Below, in pieces: positions 1 to 9,097 of a DNA stretch of 27,861 nt. Positions within the stretch are counted from its first letter, which is position 1. The number at the start of each line of letters is the position of its first letter. Both the position numbers and the translations under genes were made by a program. Source of the DNA: Candidatus Pollutiaquabacter sp. (GTDB lineage Bacteria > Bacteroidota > Bacteroidia > AKYH767-A > 2013-40CM-41-45); contig CAINVI010000113.1 of assembly GCA_903854075.1 (NCBI GenBank), positions 1 through 27,861 of the forward strand, in the 5' to 3' direction. The notes under the pieces were generated by a model. The model made no database searches. It was not told the origin of the DNA and worked only from the letters and a program-made list of their open reading frames with translations.

Positions 1-62
1 CACCAAAATCTAAGCACTGCTCGCCCTTCTCTTCACTAATTTTACAACATTATTTCAACTTT

Positions 63-70
63 TATATTTA
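63..70 (+). promoter_or_regulatory. Candidate -7 box upstream of the CotH gene
   Basis: TATATTTA is one base off TAnnTTTG, 24 bases before the ATG, with TTTT (40-43) 19 bases upstream. The first 94 bases hold nothing else recognisable. Confidence 0.25.
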
Positions 71-94
71 ACACACGATCACACACCGAACTCG

Positions 95-3000
95 ATGTCA
101 ATATTAATGACAAGGTATAAAAACCTTTTCTCACTTGCTCTTTTGTTTTTCATTTTTCAAGTCGTTGCATACGCGCAATCCGGAGGTGTATTGCTGAACG
201 AGATTTGTCCAACGAATGTGTCTGGATTAATCAATACAAAGAACGGTAACTTCGACGACTGGATTGAAATAAGAAACTCGCACGTCACACAGCATTTTCA
301 TCTGAAAGACTGGGGCCTATCCGACGATGCCACGAACCCGTATAAGTTCCGGTTTCCGGACATTGAACTTTATCCGGGACAAATCCTTACCGTTTTTGCA
401 GCCGATGAGGATGAAACAAGAACGATACATCACTGGGAAAAGGCTACATCAGACAATAGCTGGTCCTTTTATTATACGGTAATTCCACCGGATACAAACT
501 GGAGAAACTTGTCATTTACTACTGGCACTGGTTGGCAGACCGATCCATCGCTGCCTTGCTCCAGCAGCAGTTCCTCCTTACTCGCAATAGCTGCACGAAA
601 AACCTTTACGGTTTTCGATAAAACAAAACTGCTTCAGGGCGTACTGAATATCAATTACGATGATGGTTATGTCGTGTATATTAACGGCGTAGAGATCTCC
701 CGATCAAATTTGGGAACAACAGGTGTCCGCCCACTGTGGAACGAAGGAGCCCGAGATAAACACGACGTCGTTGCTTCCAATATCAGACCGGATTCTGTTT
801 TCTTACCCTACAATTTACTGCAGCAGGTATTGGTAAACGGAACAAACGTTATCGCCATTGAAGCACACACTCAGGTGGGCTCGAGCGATGTCAGTGCAGC
901 GGCCTACTTATTCTTCGGCGTAGATACCACAACTACTATCTGTAGCACTAATTTATTCCCAACTTGGTTTAAGACACCAACACATGATTACTTAAACGCT
1001 AACTTCAAATTGAGTCGAAGCGGTGAGACGGTTTACTTGTCTAATAACGCCGGCTATCTCGAAGATTCGTTTACTTATCCGGCGATGGAGTCAGATAATT
1101 CATTCGGACGCTGCGGAAATAGTACAACCTGGAGTTTGTTTTCAACGCCTACGCCTGACACATTAAATGGATCCTCCGTATGTTATCTTGGCTATGCATT
1201 TCCTCCGGTTTTTAACAAGACTCCCGGATTCTACCCGGGCGCTATACAAGTAGAGATCGACACCACTATTTTTGGTGGCGATGTATATTATACCTTAAAC
1301 GGAAATACACCCAACACCGGCTCTATTCTTTACACCGGTCCGTTTCAAATTGATACGGCAACAACGATTCGTGCCCGTACGTTTAAGTCCAACTATTTAC
1401 CAAGTCCGCTGGTCACCAATTCTTATTTGATTGATCAAACCATCGATCTTCCCGTATTTACAATCACCACCGATTCGTCTAATCTTTGGGATTACAATAC
1501 CGGTATTTATGTGTTAGGTCCGGGCGCTTCCAGTACATCACCCTACAAAGGAGCTAATTTCTGGCAAGACTGGTCGAAGCCGGCATCTATCGAGTTTTAC
1601 GATAAGCGAAAAAACCGACTTTTTAATTTCGAAGCAGAAATTGAGATTTACGGCAACTACTCTCGCGCCAAGCCGCAGAAGAGTTTTAACATCAAGATGG
1701 AAGATCGTTTTGGTACGGGCGGCATTAAGTATAATTTCATTACGGACAAACCGCAGCTGGACGAAACTGACGATATCGTGCTCCGTAACGCCGGCACCGA
1801 CTGGAACAAAGTACACTTCCGTGATGTGTTCATGGAGCGCGTCATGAAGAATACGTACAGCGGATATATTGCTGCTGAACCAGCATGTATGTATCTGAAC
1901 GGGCAGTTCTGGGGCGTCTATTCCATTCACGAAAATCACGATGAAAACTGGCAGCAGTTCAATTGGGGCTATGATGTGGATGAAATCAACTACCTGAAAG
2001 AAGACGGTTCTACCATTACTGTAAAAGAAGGCAGCGATTCTCTTTGGTGGGATATCTATAATTATGCCACGACGCAGTCGCCGTTGACGACTACCTATTA
2101 TGATTACCTGGATCAGCGTATCGACTTCAGAAATTATGCCGATTACTTCATCGTGCAAACCTTTGTCAATAATGGCGACTGGATCGGCGACTGGACTAAC
2201 AACATCAAGTTCTGGAGTCCCCGTAAGCCCGGTGGAAAATTAAAATACCTGGTCTATGACCTGGATATGGGATTCGGTTACGGCGGAGCCTCTGTAAACG
2301 ATAATCGCTTGTCGATGGCAATCAATCCATCTTCCTTCTGCCACTCCTCCGAACTCTTCGATAAAGTAACAGACAATCCTACCTTCCAGCGTTATTTCAT
2401 CAATCGCTATGCGGATTTGATCAACACTATTTTCCAGGAAGATAGTCTTGACCGCGTCATGTTCGGTATCCGCGATTCGATGACAGTCGATATGCCTGAG
2501 CACTTTGCGAAATGGGGCAGTAACATGTCTACGTGGGCCAATTACATCTCGGACATGCAGGATTATTATTCCCGACGTCCTTCCATTGTTCGCAATCAAA
2601 TCGAAAGCCAGTTTGGTATGACCGATCAGGTTACGCTTACGCTGAATGTTTTTCCTGCGAATGCAGGGCGTATTTTGATCAGTACCATTATTCCGAGTGG
2701 TTATCCTTGGCAAGGTGTTTATTTTAACGGCAATCCGGTCACGATTACTGCTATTCCGAATCCAGGATTCACTTTTGATCACTTCACCTCGGCCAACCTT
2801 GGTGTGAGTAACATCAACGCAACCAATACGGTCAACTTTACCGCTAATCAGACGATAACGGCATACTTTAACGGATCGTCGGCTACCCCGCAATTATATT
2901 TCAGTGAGATCAATTATAATTCCGACGGGGCTGCTGATTGTAGCGATTGGGTCGAGATTTTCAACAGCGGAACGTTTGCTGTGGATATGTCCGATTGGGA

Positions 3001-5032
3001 GATTCGTGATGAACAAGATCATCATCGTTTCATTGTTCCTCCGGGAACAGTGCTGCAGCCTAATGAATATCTCGTAGTCTCTGAAGATTTAGAAAAATTC
3101 AATGCGCTCTTTCCTGCGGTTACTAATGTGATTGGGCCTACCGGTTTCAACTTCGGAAACGACGGCGATCAAATCCGTTTACTGGATCATCGCAACCTAG
3201 TAATCGACTCGGTCTATTATCAGGACTTTGCACCATGGCCATTGACGGCTGATGGTGGTGGTTACACCTGTGAACGCGCCTCGATTCCCGGTAATCCGTA
3301 TGATGGCAACAACTGGTTCCCGGGTTGCTTGGGCGGCTCTCCCGGCCGTTCCTTTACCGGTACGCTGGGCGTTCCAATCAACATCACCGGCAACACTACC
3401 TTCTGTAATGGCGGAACGGTGTATTTACAGGCTACTGATGTACCCGGGTTCTCGTACCAGTGGTACAGGAACGGTGTGCCGGTTAGCGGTGCAACAACAC
3501 CGGCATTTACAGCTACACAAACAGGATCTTATACAACAGTAGTTACCTTCCAGGGTTGCGCATCCGTATCCGACACCGCTGTCGTCAATCAGGTTAGTCA
3601 AAACGCCCCGCCGCTGGTCAGCGATGTTACCCGTTGTGGTCCCGGATCCGTGACGCTAGTTGCAGCGGCTACTGATACCGTTTATTGGTTCACCTCGATT
3701 GGCGGATTACCGATTGCCATGGGTGATACATTCATTACGCCAGCGGTTAATGCCAACACCGTCTTTTTCGCGCAGACCAGTTTGTCTTGTCCAAGTCAGC
3801 CTGTGTCAGTGACGGTCAACTTGCTACCTGTTCCCTCAGCTCCGGTGGTCGTTGATTTTGTTAAATGTGGTCCTGGACCAGTTACGCTTACCGCTACCGA
3901 TACCGCGGTTATTCGCTGGTATAATTCGGCCGTTGGTGGTGGATTGCTCAACATCGGAAACACGTTCTCCATCCCCTTCCTGGCGAACGACACTTCATTC
4001 TTTCTCGAGTCCGGCAGTGTATGTGCCAGCAATCGGGTAGCTATGAATATTACAGTTCAGGAAACATCTACGCCTACTGCTGCTGACGGTTCCCGTTGTG
4101 GAAATGGAATAGTCATCTTGCAAGCCAACAGTCCTGATCCGGTTTCTTGGTACGATGCACCGGTTGGTGGTAATCTTGTAGGAACATCGCATATTTATCC
4201 CACCTCGTCACTTTCTGCGACAGATACTTTTTATGTACAGTCTAACGGCGTTTGCTCCAGCGCACGCGTGCCGGCCATTGCTTATATCTATCCAATTCCT
4301 CCACAACCTTTAGTGAGTGATACTACGGTATGTACTACAGGAACGATTACTGTTTCCGCGCTTTCACCGGAGCAGGTTTACTGGTACGACTCGGCAACAT
4401 CAACAGCACCAGTCTATGTGGGTCCAGTCTTCAACACGTCTATCCAGTCGCAGGTGGACACTACTATCACGTATTACGTGGAAGCAGGATATCTTTGCCG
4501 CTCTATGCCACGTGTTCCAATGACGATTTACTATGAACAAGTGGATCAAGTGGATTTAGGACCAGATCTGATGCTATCAACGGGACAAACAGCAACGCTC
4601 GTCGCGAATGTTTCTGCCGTATCCTTCTTATGGTCAACCGGTGAAACTACGCCGTCCATCGTCATTAGTACATCCGATACGATCTCCGTTATCTGTACGT
4701 ATCCGAACGGTTGTACAACAACGGATGATGTAGCGGTGACCTTCGTCACCGGTCTTGAAGATCCGAGTACGGTGGTGGCTACACAGGGAGTCTATCCAAA
4801 TCCAACGAGTGAAAAAGCGCAGTTGAACTTGTTCTCCAAGCAAAGCATAACGGCCGTCGTTGATCTGGTGGATATTTCTGGTCGTATAATTCAGTCGACC
4901 GAATATTCGCTTGTCTGTGGGTTAAATCGCATCGCTATTTCCTTTGGGGATATTTCCTCCGGCAGCTACTTCTTGCGGGTAACGTCCGGCGGATACGCCT
5001 CGCATACCGAAAAACTGATAATTCAGAAATAA
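95..5032 (+). CDS. Secreted CotH-kinase / lamin-tail / Ig-like multidomain protein with T9SS sorting domain
   Basis: 1645 residues. A signal peptide covers about 1-28 (cleavage near AYA|Q). A lamin-tail-like domain (DDWIEI) lies at about 31-110, then a beta-rich segment containing DDGYVVYINGVEI. A chitobiase/Fn3-associated domain (VYYTLNG, IRARTF) lies at about 370-450. The CotH-like region spans about 455-845, with a GNYSRAKPQKSF motif from G520 (lysines K526 and K529) and a DLDMGFG motif at 722-728, matching the nucleotide/metal-binding segments of bacterial CotH kinases. It is followed by an InlB B-repeat-like segment (about 845-925), a second lamin-tail domain (about 930-1070), an Ig-like domain (about 1095-1165), four tandem ~76-residue Ig-like units (1170-1480) and a T9SS type A sorting domain (YPNP near 1568 to the C-terminus). 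CotH proteins are atypical protein kinases in Bacillus spores; the target here is unknown. A second ATG at 107 (M5) is an equally plausible start. Domain calls are firm; function is inference. Confidence 0.9.
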   Translation: MSILMTRYKNLFSLALLFFIFQVVAYAQSGGVLLNEICPTNVSGLINTKNGNFDDWIEIRNSHVTQHFHLKDWGLSDDATNPYKFRFPDIELYPGQILTVFAADEDETRTIHHWEKATSDNSWSFYYTVIPPDTNWRNLSFTTGTGWQTDPSLPCSSSSSSLLAIAARKTFTVFDKTKLLQGVLNINYDDGYVVYINGVEISRSNLGTTGVRPLWNEGARDKHDVVASNIRPDSVFLPYNLLQQVLVNGTNVIAIEAHTQVGSSDVSAAAYLFFGVDTTTTICSTNLFPTWFKTPTHDYLNANFKLSRSGETVYLSNNAGYLEDSFTYPAMESDNSFGRCGNSTTWSLFSTPTPDTLNGSSVCYLGYAFPPVFNKTPGFYPGAIQVEIDTTIFGGDVYYTLNGNTPNTGSILYTGPFQIDTATTIRARTFKSNYLPSPLVTNSYLIDQTIDLPVFTITTDSSNLWDYNTGIYVLGPGASSTSPYKGANFWQDWSKPASIEFYDKRKNRLFNFEAEIEIYGNYSRAKPQKSFNIKMEDRFGTGGIKYNFITDKPQLDETDDIVLRNAGTDWNKVHFRDVFMERVMKNTYSGYIAAEPACMYLNGQFWGVYSIHENHDENWQQFNWGYDVDEINYLKEDGSTITVKEGSDSLWWDIYNYATTQSPLTTTYYDYLDQRIDFRNYADYFIVQTFVNNGDWIGDWTNNIKFWSPRKPGGKLKYLVYDLDMGFGYGGASVNDNRLSMAINPSSFCHSSELFDKVTDNPTFQRYFINRYADLINTIFQEDSLDRVMFGIRDSMTVDMPEHFAKWGSNMSTWANYISDMQDYYSRRPSIVRNQIESQFGMTDQVTLTLNVFPANAGRILISTIIPSGYPWQGVYFNGNPVTITAIPNPGFTFDHFTSANLGVSNINATNTVNFTANQTITAYFNGSSATPQLYFSEINYNSDGAADCSDWVEIFNSGTFAVDMSDWEIRDEQDHHRFIVPPGTVLQPNEYLVVSEDLEKFNALFPAVTNVIGPTGFNFGNDGDQIRLLDHRNLVIDSVYYQDFAPWPLTADGGGYTCERASIPGNPYDGNNWFPGCLGGSPGRSFTGTLGVPINITGNTTFCNGGTVYLQATDVPGFSYQWYRNGVPVSGATTPAFTATQTGSYTTVVTFQGCASVSDTAVVNQVSQNAPPLVSDVTRCGPGSVTLVAAATDTVYWFTSIGGLPIAMGDTFITPAVNANTVFFAQTSLSCPSQPVSVTVNLLPVPSAPVVVDFVKCGPGPVTLTATDTAVIRWYNSAVGGGLLNIGNTFSIPFLANDTSFFLESGSVCASNRVAMNITVQETSTPTAADGSRCGNGIVILQANSPDPVSWYDAPVGGNLVGTSHIYPTSSLSATDTFYVQSNGVCSSARVPAIAYIYPIPPQPLVSDTTVCTTGTITVSALSPEQVYWYDSATSTAPVYVGPVFNTSIQSQVDTTITYYVEAGYLCRSMPRVPMTIYYEQVDQVDLGPDLMLSTGQTATLVANVSAVSFLWSTGETTPSIVISTSDTISVICTYPNGCTTTDDVAVTFVTGLEDPSTVVATQGVYPNPTSEKAQLNLFSKQSITAVVDLVDISGRIIQSTEYSLVCGLNRIAISFGDISSGSYFLRVTSGGYASHTEKLIIQK
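3602..4540 (+). repeat. Four tandem Ig-like units inside the CotH protein
   Basis: Four consecutive units of about 76-79 codons begin near 3602, 3839, 4076 and 4307. Each follows the pattern VxDxxxCGxGxVxLxA..., a tryptophan segment (VYWF, IRWY, VSWY, VYWY), a glycine turn in the first three, and a C-terminal S-x-x-C. The protein repeats are clear but nucleotide identity is low, so these are old diverged duplications, not a recombinogenic DNA repeat. The two cysteines per unit could form one disulfide per domain. The units resemble the Ig-like stalk domains that precede T9SS sorting signals in many Bacteroidetes surface proteins. Confidence 0.8.
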
Positions 5033-5066
5033 ATAAGTGATTGAAAGAGGCCCTGTTTCGTTAAGC

Positions 5067-5082
5067 TAAACGAATTCGTTTA
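5067..5082. other. Perfect 16-bp palindrome with overlapping alternative hairpin, between the two T9SS genes
   Basis: TAAACGAATTCGTTTA is its own reverse complement. Just upstream, TTCGTT at 5057-5062 can instead pair with AACGAA at 5069-5074, so two mutually exclusive hairpins are possible. It lies 35 bases after the CotH stop and has no adjacent T-run, so it is a poor intrinsic terminator. The rest of the 177-base gap holds a 9-T run at 5159-5167 and no clear promoter box. An operator or mRNA-end structure is possible. Confidence 0.35.
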
Positions 5083-5209
5083 TCTCCTTTTGGTCGCAAC
5101 TACATTGAATTCTAAAGCAATTTTGATCAATTCGGCCTGAAATTCATTTTTCAACCCGTTTTTTTTTCGTAATTGCATATAGAGTACAATTCATTGCTAA
5201 TAACTATCA

Positions 5210-7705
5210 ATGCGGTTTATTTATCTATTTATAGCTTCTGTGCTGATTTCGGGCATCTTTTTGACGTCGGAAACAAGTGCTCAGTGTGTTACTCCGTCCG
5301 GTTTATCCACCAGCCAGATTACGTCAACCGGTGCCCGACTGAACTGGTCCCCGGCGCTGGCAGACAGTTTTCTAGTACGTTATTATGAAAGCGGTTCATC
5401 CGTTTTTAACTATATTGTTGTAAAACCAGGAACGTCTACCTCGGTCGTGATCAATAATCTCCGGCCCAATACATTGTATTATTGGGCGGTTCGTACATTT
5501 TGTAACGGCGGAATGAGCGGATCTTATCCAATCACCCCAGCTTCTTTCACTACGCTGGCCCAAACGGTTTCTTGTCTAACGCCCAATCAGACGAGCAGTT
5601 CTTCTATTACTAATTCAAGCGCAACTGTTTCCTGGAACCGCTACATTGTTGCAGATTCATTTGTTGTTCGGTATGCAATTACCGGCACTACGAATTACTC
5701 GTATGTAAAGCAGATTGGTACGTTGAATTCGTATAATATTTCAGGACTGCTTCCCGGTAGTTCTTATACGTGGGCCGTTCGCTGTGTGTGCGCCGGTAGC
5801 GGAACGCAGTCGTACAGCACTACCAACACGTTTACTACCACGGCCTCTACTACGAGTTCCTGTACTGTTCCTGATGTGACCTATTTCAGCAATAGTAATC
5901 GTACCGCCAGCTCGGCTACGGTAGGCTGGCGAAGTGTTTCGGGCGCCCAGCAATACAATGTGCGTTACGCGGTTCGCTATTCCGGAAACTGGCAAATCAT
6001 CAGTGCTACCTCAAACAGTGTCGGACTCAACAATCTGCTTTCCTCTACGACCTATGAATTCCAGGTTCAAACGGTTTGCGCTTCCGGTTTATCCGCCTGG
6101 TCCTTCAGTGGCATCTTTACCACGTTGGCATCTTCATCTACATCGACGATAACGGTATCTCGCGGCCCTTACTTGCAGCAGGCAACGACTACTTCCATTT
6201 ATATTCGCTGGAGGACGAACGTGGCAACGAATTCTACGGTACGATTTGGTACCAGTGCCACTAATCTTAGCATTGCTGCAAATAATACTACGTCTTCAAC
6301 CGAACACATTGTTCAGCTGACCAACCTGTCGCCGAACACCAAATATTTCTATTCGATCGGATCGTCAACGTCTGTGCAGGCCGGCGATACCGGATATTAT
6401 TTTTACACCCATCCTAACGTCGGATCCACCGGGCCTGTGCGTATCTGGGCTATCGGCGATTTTGGTGTTGGATCAACAGCACAAACACTCGTTCGGGATG
6501 CGTATATGAATTACGCCAGAAGTACGAACACGCACACCAATCTTTGGTTGTGGTTGGGAGATAATGCGTATGTGACCGGACTGGATAACGAATACCAGAC
6601 GAACGTTTTCAATATGTATCCGTATCAGTTCCGTAAATGGGTGTGTTGGCCGACCACCGGTAATCACGACCTCTATTCAGCCAATGCTACTAACCAGACT
6701 GGAGCGTACTTTGACTCCTTTACTTTACCTAAAAACGGTGAAGTGGGCGGTGTTGCCAGTAATACAGAAGCCTACTATTCGTACAACTACGCCAACATCC
6801 ATTTTGTTTGTCTAGAGTCAACGGATGCATCCTTCCGCGCCAACGGCGGGGCCCAGTTGACATGGCTTGCGAACGATCTTGCAGCCAATACGCAACGTTG
6901 GACCATTGTTTACTTCCACCACCCTCCGTTTACCAAAGGGTCACACGATTCCGATACGGAAATCGAGCTCATGGAAATGCGTTCCAATGTGGTTCCGATA
7001 CTGGAGAACTATAAAGTAGATCTGGTATTGAGCGGACATAGCCATGCCTTCGAGCGATCTTATTTGTTGCGTGGCCATTACGGAAATGAGAATACCTTCA
7101 ACAGCAGTACTATGGCGGTGAATGCCGGTTCCGGCGCAGCTGCGAATCCGTATATTAAATCGTCGCCTAATTTTTACGGTACCGTATACGCAGTGTGCGG
7201 TGTTTCGGGAAAAGTGAGCGGCACCACCTCTGGATGGCCGCATAACGCGATGTATTTTTCCTCCGTTAGTCACTACGGATCCATGGTCATTGACATTGCC
7301 GGCGATCAGCTGGATTGCAAATTAATGTCCAGCTCCGGATCAATTCGTGATCAGTTCACGATTCAGAAATCGGGAAATGCACCACCACTTTCCGGTCAGT
7401 TTGCCTCCGGCCTCAGCCGACAACTCTATCCGTCAAGTCCTGTTTTTGATTTAGCACTGTTCCCCAATCCTGTCGTTTACTCAGCAACCGTTGAGTTCCA
7501 ACTCGAACATGCAGCTAATGTAGTGCTGGAAGTTTATGATATGAACGGCCGTGTTGTTTCAAACGCCAATAATGGCATGGAACTTCCGGAAGGGTTGAAC
7601 CGAATTCCTCTTCCTGTAGAGGCGGCAACATTGCCGCGCGGATTATATATCTTGCGACTTACTGCCGGCGACTGGTCTACCACCAGACGTTTTGAAATAC
7701 AGTAA
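5210..7705 (+). CDS. Secreted fibronectin-III / purple-acid-phosphatase-like metallophosphoesterase with T9SS sorting domain
   Basis: 831 residues. A signal peptide covers about 1-24 (TSAQC). Three fibronectin type III repeats run from about 25 to 310, each opening with a C-x-x-P segment and ending in FTT. A purple-acid-phosphatase N-terminal Fn3-like domain (about 315-400) follows. The calcineurin-like catalytic domain carries the metallophosphoesterase motif set: GDFG at 416-419, GDNAY at 450-454, GNHD at 484-487, HHPP at 570-573 and GHSHAFER at 609-616. These supply the ligands for a dinuclear metal centre. A T9SS sorting domain (LFPNPV onward) ends the protein. The expected role is extracellular phosphate-ester hydrolysis on the cell surface; the substrate is unknown. 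It follows the CotH gene by 177 bases in the same direction and may be transcribed separately. The domain and motif assignment is strong. Confidence 0.9.
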   Translation: MRFIYLFIASVLISGIFLTSETSAQCVTPSGLSTSQITSTGARLNWSPALADSFLVRYYESGSSVFNYIVVKPGTSTSVVINNLRPNTLYYWAVRTFCNGGMSGSYPITPASFTTLAQTVSCLTPNQTSSSSITNSSATVSWNRYIVADSFVVRYAITGTTNYSYVKQIGTLNSYNISGLLPGSSYTWAVRCVCAGSGTQSYSTTNTFTTTASTTSSCTVPDVTYFSNSNRTASSATVGWRSVSGAQQYNVRYAVRYSGNWQIISATSNSVGLNNLLSSTTYEFQVQTVCASGLSAWSFSGIFTTLASSSTSTITVSRGPYLQQATTTSIYIRWRTNVATNSTVRFGTSATNLSIAANNTTSSTEHIVQLTNLSPNTKYFYSIGSSTSVQAGDTGYYFYTHPNVGSTGPVRIWAIGDFGVGSTAQTLVRDAYMNYARSTNTHTNLWLWLGDNAYVTGLDNEYQTNVFNMYPYQFRKWVCWPTTGNHDLYSANATNQTGAYFDSFTLPKNGEVGGVASNTEAYYSYNYANIHFVCLESTDASFRANGGAQLTWLANDLAANTQRWTIVYFHHPPFTKGSHDSDTEIELMEMRSNVVPILENYKVDLVLSGHSHAFERSYLLRGHYGNENTFNSSTMAVNAGSGAAANPYIKSSPNFYGTVYAVCGVSGKVSGTTSGWPHNAMYFSSVSHYGSMVIDIAGDQLDCKLMSSSGSIRDQFTIQKSGNAPPLSGQFASGLSRQLYPSSPVFDLALFPNPVVYSATVEFQLEHAANVVLEVYDMNGRVVSNANNGMELPEGLNRIPLPVEAATLPRGLYILRLTAGDWSTTRRFEIQ

Positions 7706-7718
7706 TCCATAAGTAAAC

Positions 7719-7733
7719 CGGACGTATCGTCCG
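7719..7733 (+). terminator. Short perfect hairpin after the phosphoesterase gene
   Basis: CGGACG-TAT-CGTCCG gives a 6-bp GC-rich stem with a 3-base loop, 13 bases after the stop. No T-run follows, so it may be an mRNA 3'-end stabiliser or a weak terminator. Downstream, CATCTTTG at 7787-7794 is one base off the TAnnTTTG -7 consensus and could drive the helicase, but no -33 box is seen at the right distance. Confidence 0.3.
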
Positions 7734-7834
7734 ACGTGTGTTGATAAGGGAATGACCTCCCGTGTTACACATCTCCTTTCATCTCCCATCTTTGTTGTGC
7801 GGCCGTGAATCAATAAAAGGTCGAAAAAAGACAG

Positions 7835-9076
7835 ATGACAACATTTGCAGATTTAGGATTATACGATTCGCTGTTGGACGGACTCGATTCCATGGGTTTC
7901 GAAAAGCCTACACCCATTCAGGAACAAGTCATGCCGCATATTCTCGCGGGAAAAGACATCATTGCCTGCGCACAGACCGGTACCGGAAAAACAGCTGCTT
8001 ACCTTCTTCCGGTACTCGATAAAATCAGTCGCCAGGAAAAAGAACATACCGCAGCACTTATCATCTCGCCAACGCGAGAACTCGCTCTGCAAATTGATCA
8101 CGCTTTCCAGGGCTTTTCTTATTTCACCTCAGCGAGTTCTATTGCGGTTTACGGCGGTGGCGATGGACACACGTTCGATCGCGAGAAAAAAGCATTGACA
8201 GAAGGCGCCTCGGTCGTTATCGCAACACCTGGACGATTGATCAGTCACCTGAACCTTGGTTATGTGAAATTCGACCAGCTTGATTTTCTTGTACTCGATG
8301 AAGCGGATAAGATGCTGGACATGGGATTCTACGATGATATATTAAAGATCATTCGCTTTTTGCCGTCTAAACGACAGAACCTGTTGTTTTCGGCCACTAT
8401 GCCGCCGAAAATCCGTGATCTTGCCCGCAAGATCATGCACGATCCGTTTGAAGTAAACATTGCTATCAGCAAACCGGCAGCCGGCGTTACACAAACTGCG
8501 TATGTTGTTTACGACGCACAAAAGCCCGAGTTGCTCAAGCATATTTTGATGAAACGTACAGATCCGAGTATGCTCGTCTTTGCTTCCACTAAGCAGACTG
8601 TGAAGGATCTTGAAAAAGAGTTACGTCGCAAAGGCCTGCCGGCTCGAGCGATTCACAGCGATCTTACACAGGAAGAGCGTGAATCGGTATTGCTTTCATT
8701 CCGTACACGACAAACACGTATACTCGTGGCGACAGATATTCTTTCTCGCGGAATTGATATCGACAATATCGGGCTGGTGCTTAATTATGATGTTCCAGGC
8801 GATGCTGAAGACTATGTTCACCGTGTCGGAAGAACTGCACGTGCCGAATCTACGGGTGAAGCTATCACCTTTATAGGACAAAAAGACCAGCGCCGTTTCG
8901 GTGTTATTGAAGAATTGATCGAACGGGTGATTCCCAAAGAACCACTTCCTGAAGGGATGGGCCAAAGCCCTATGTATAATCCGGCTGCACGAAGTGGTGG
9001 AGGAAATGGTGGCGGAGGAAATAAAAAGCGTCGCCCGCCATTCCGTAAGAAACGTAAAAGCCCGGCCAACGGCTGA
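7835..9076 (+). CDS. DEAD-box ATP-dependent RNA helicase (RhlE-like)
   Basis: 413 residues with the full DEAD-box motif set: Q motif (PTPIQ) near 26-30, motif I AQTGTGKT 46-53, PTRELA near 79-84, DEAD 155-158, SAT 186-188, RGID 305-308 and HRVGRTAR 329-336. These build the two RecA-like lobes that couple ATP hydrolysis to local RNA duplex unwinding, usually in ribosome assembly or mRNA turnover. The tail (about 390-413) is glycine-rich then strongly basic (KKRRPPFRKKRK), as in RhlE-type helicases, and probably binds RNA. There is no additional C-terminal RNA-binding domain such as the DbpA type. The ATG at 7835 gives the expected short N-terminus before the Q motif. It is a single-gene unit, convergent with the molybdenum operon and only 5 bases from it. 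Confidence 0.95.
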   Translation: MTTFADLGLYDSLLDGLDSMGFEKPTPIQEQVMPHILAGKDIIACAQTGTGKTAAYLLPVLDKISRQEKEHTAALIISPTRELALQIDHAFQGFSYFTSASSIAVYGGGDGHTFDREKKALTEGASVVIATPGRLISHLNLGYVKFDQLDFLVLDEADKMLDMGFYDDILKIIRFLPSKRQNLLFSATMPPKIRDLARKIMHDPFEVNIAISKPAAGVTQTAYVVYDAQKPELLKHILMKRTDPSMLVFASTKQTVKDLEKELRRKGLPARAIHSDLTQEERESVLLSFRTRQTRILVATDILSRGIDIDNIGLVLNYDVPGDAEDYVHRVGRTARAESTGEAITFIGQKDQRRFGVIEELIERVIPKEPLPEGMGQSPMYNPAARSGGGNGGGGNKKRRPPFRKKRKSPANG

Positions 9077-9097
9077 ACCGCTTAGTGGTTGTGTTTT
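9076..9097 (+). terminator. Weak hairpin at the convergent junction
   Basis: AACCGC-TTA-GTGGTT (9076-9090, one G-U pair) is followed by GTGTTTT. It begins at the last base of the helicase stop and the loop holds the stop codon of the opposing gene. If it terminates the helicase transcript, it does so inside the 3' end of the oxidoreductase gene. Only 5 bases separate the two stops, so overlapping 3' ends are unavoidable. Confidence 0.25.

Noticed and set aside
1538..2893. Two minus-strand open frames (206 and 217 codons) inside the CotH gene
   Set aside because: Their products are low-complexity in I/R/V with no domain, and they lie wholly within well-supported CotH coding sequence.
3602..4540. 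CRISPR array or DNA tandem repeat
   Set aside because: The units are protein repeats of about 230 bases with low nucleotide identity and no short identical repeat/spacer pattern.
5159..5167. Nine-T run as a phase-variation tract
   Set aside because: It lies outside coding sequence and outside any recognisable promoter spacer, so slippage would have no clear effect; a T-rich intergenic run is common in this base composition.
8990..9070. GGN-rich stretch as a simple DNA repeat
   Set aside because: It encodes the glycine-rich and basic tail typical of RhlE-type helicases.
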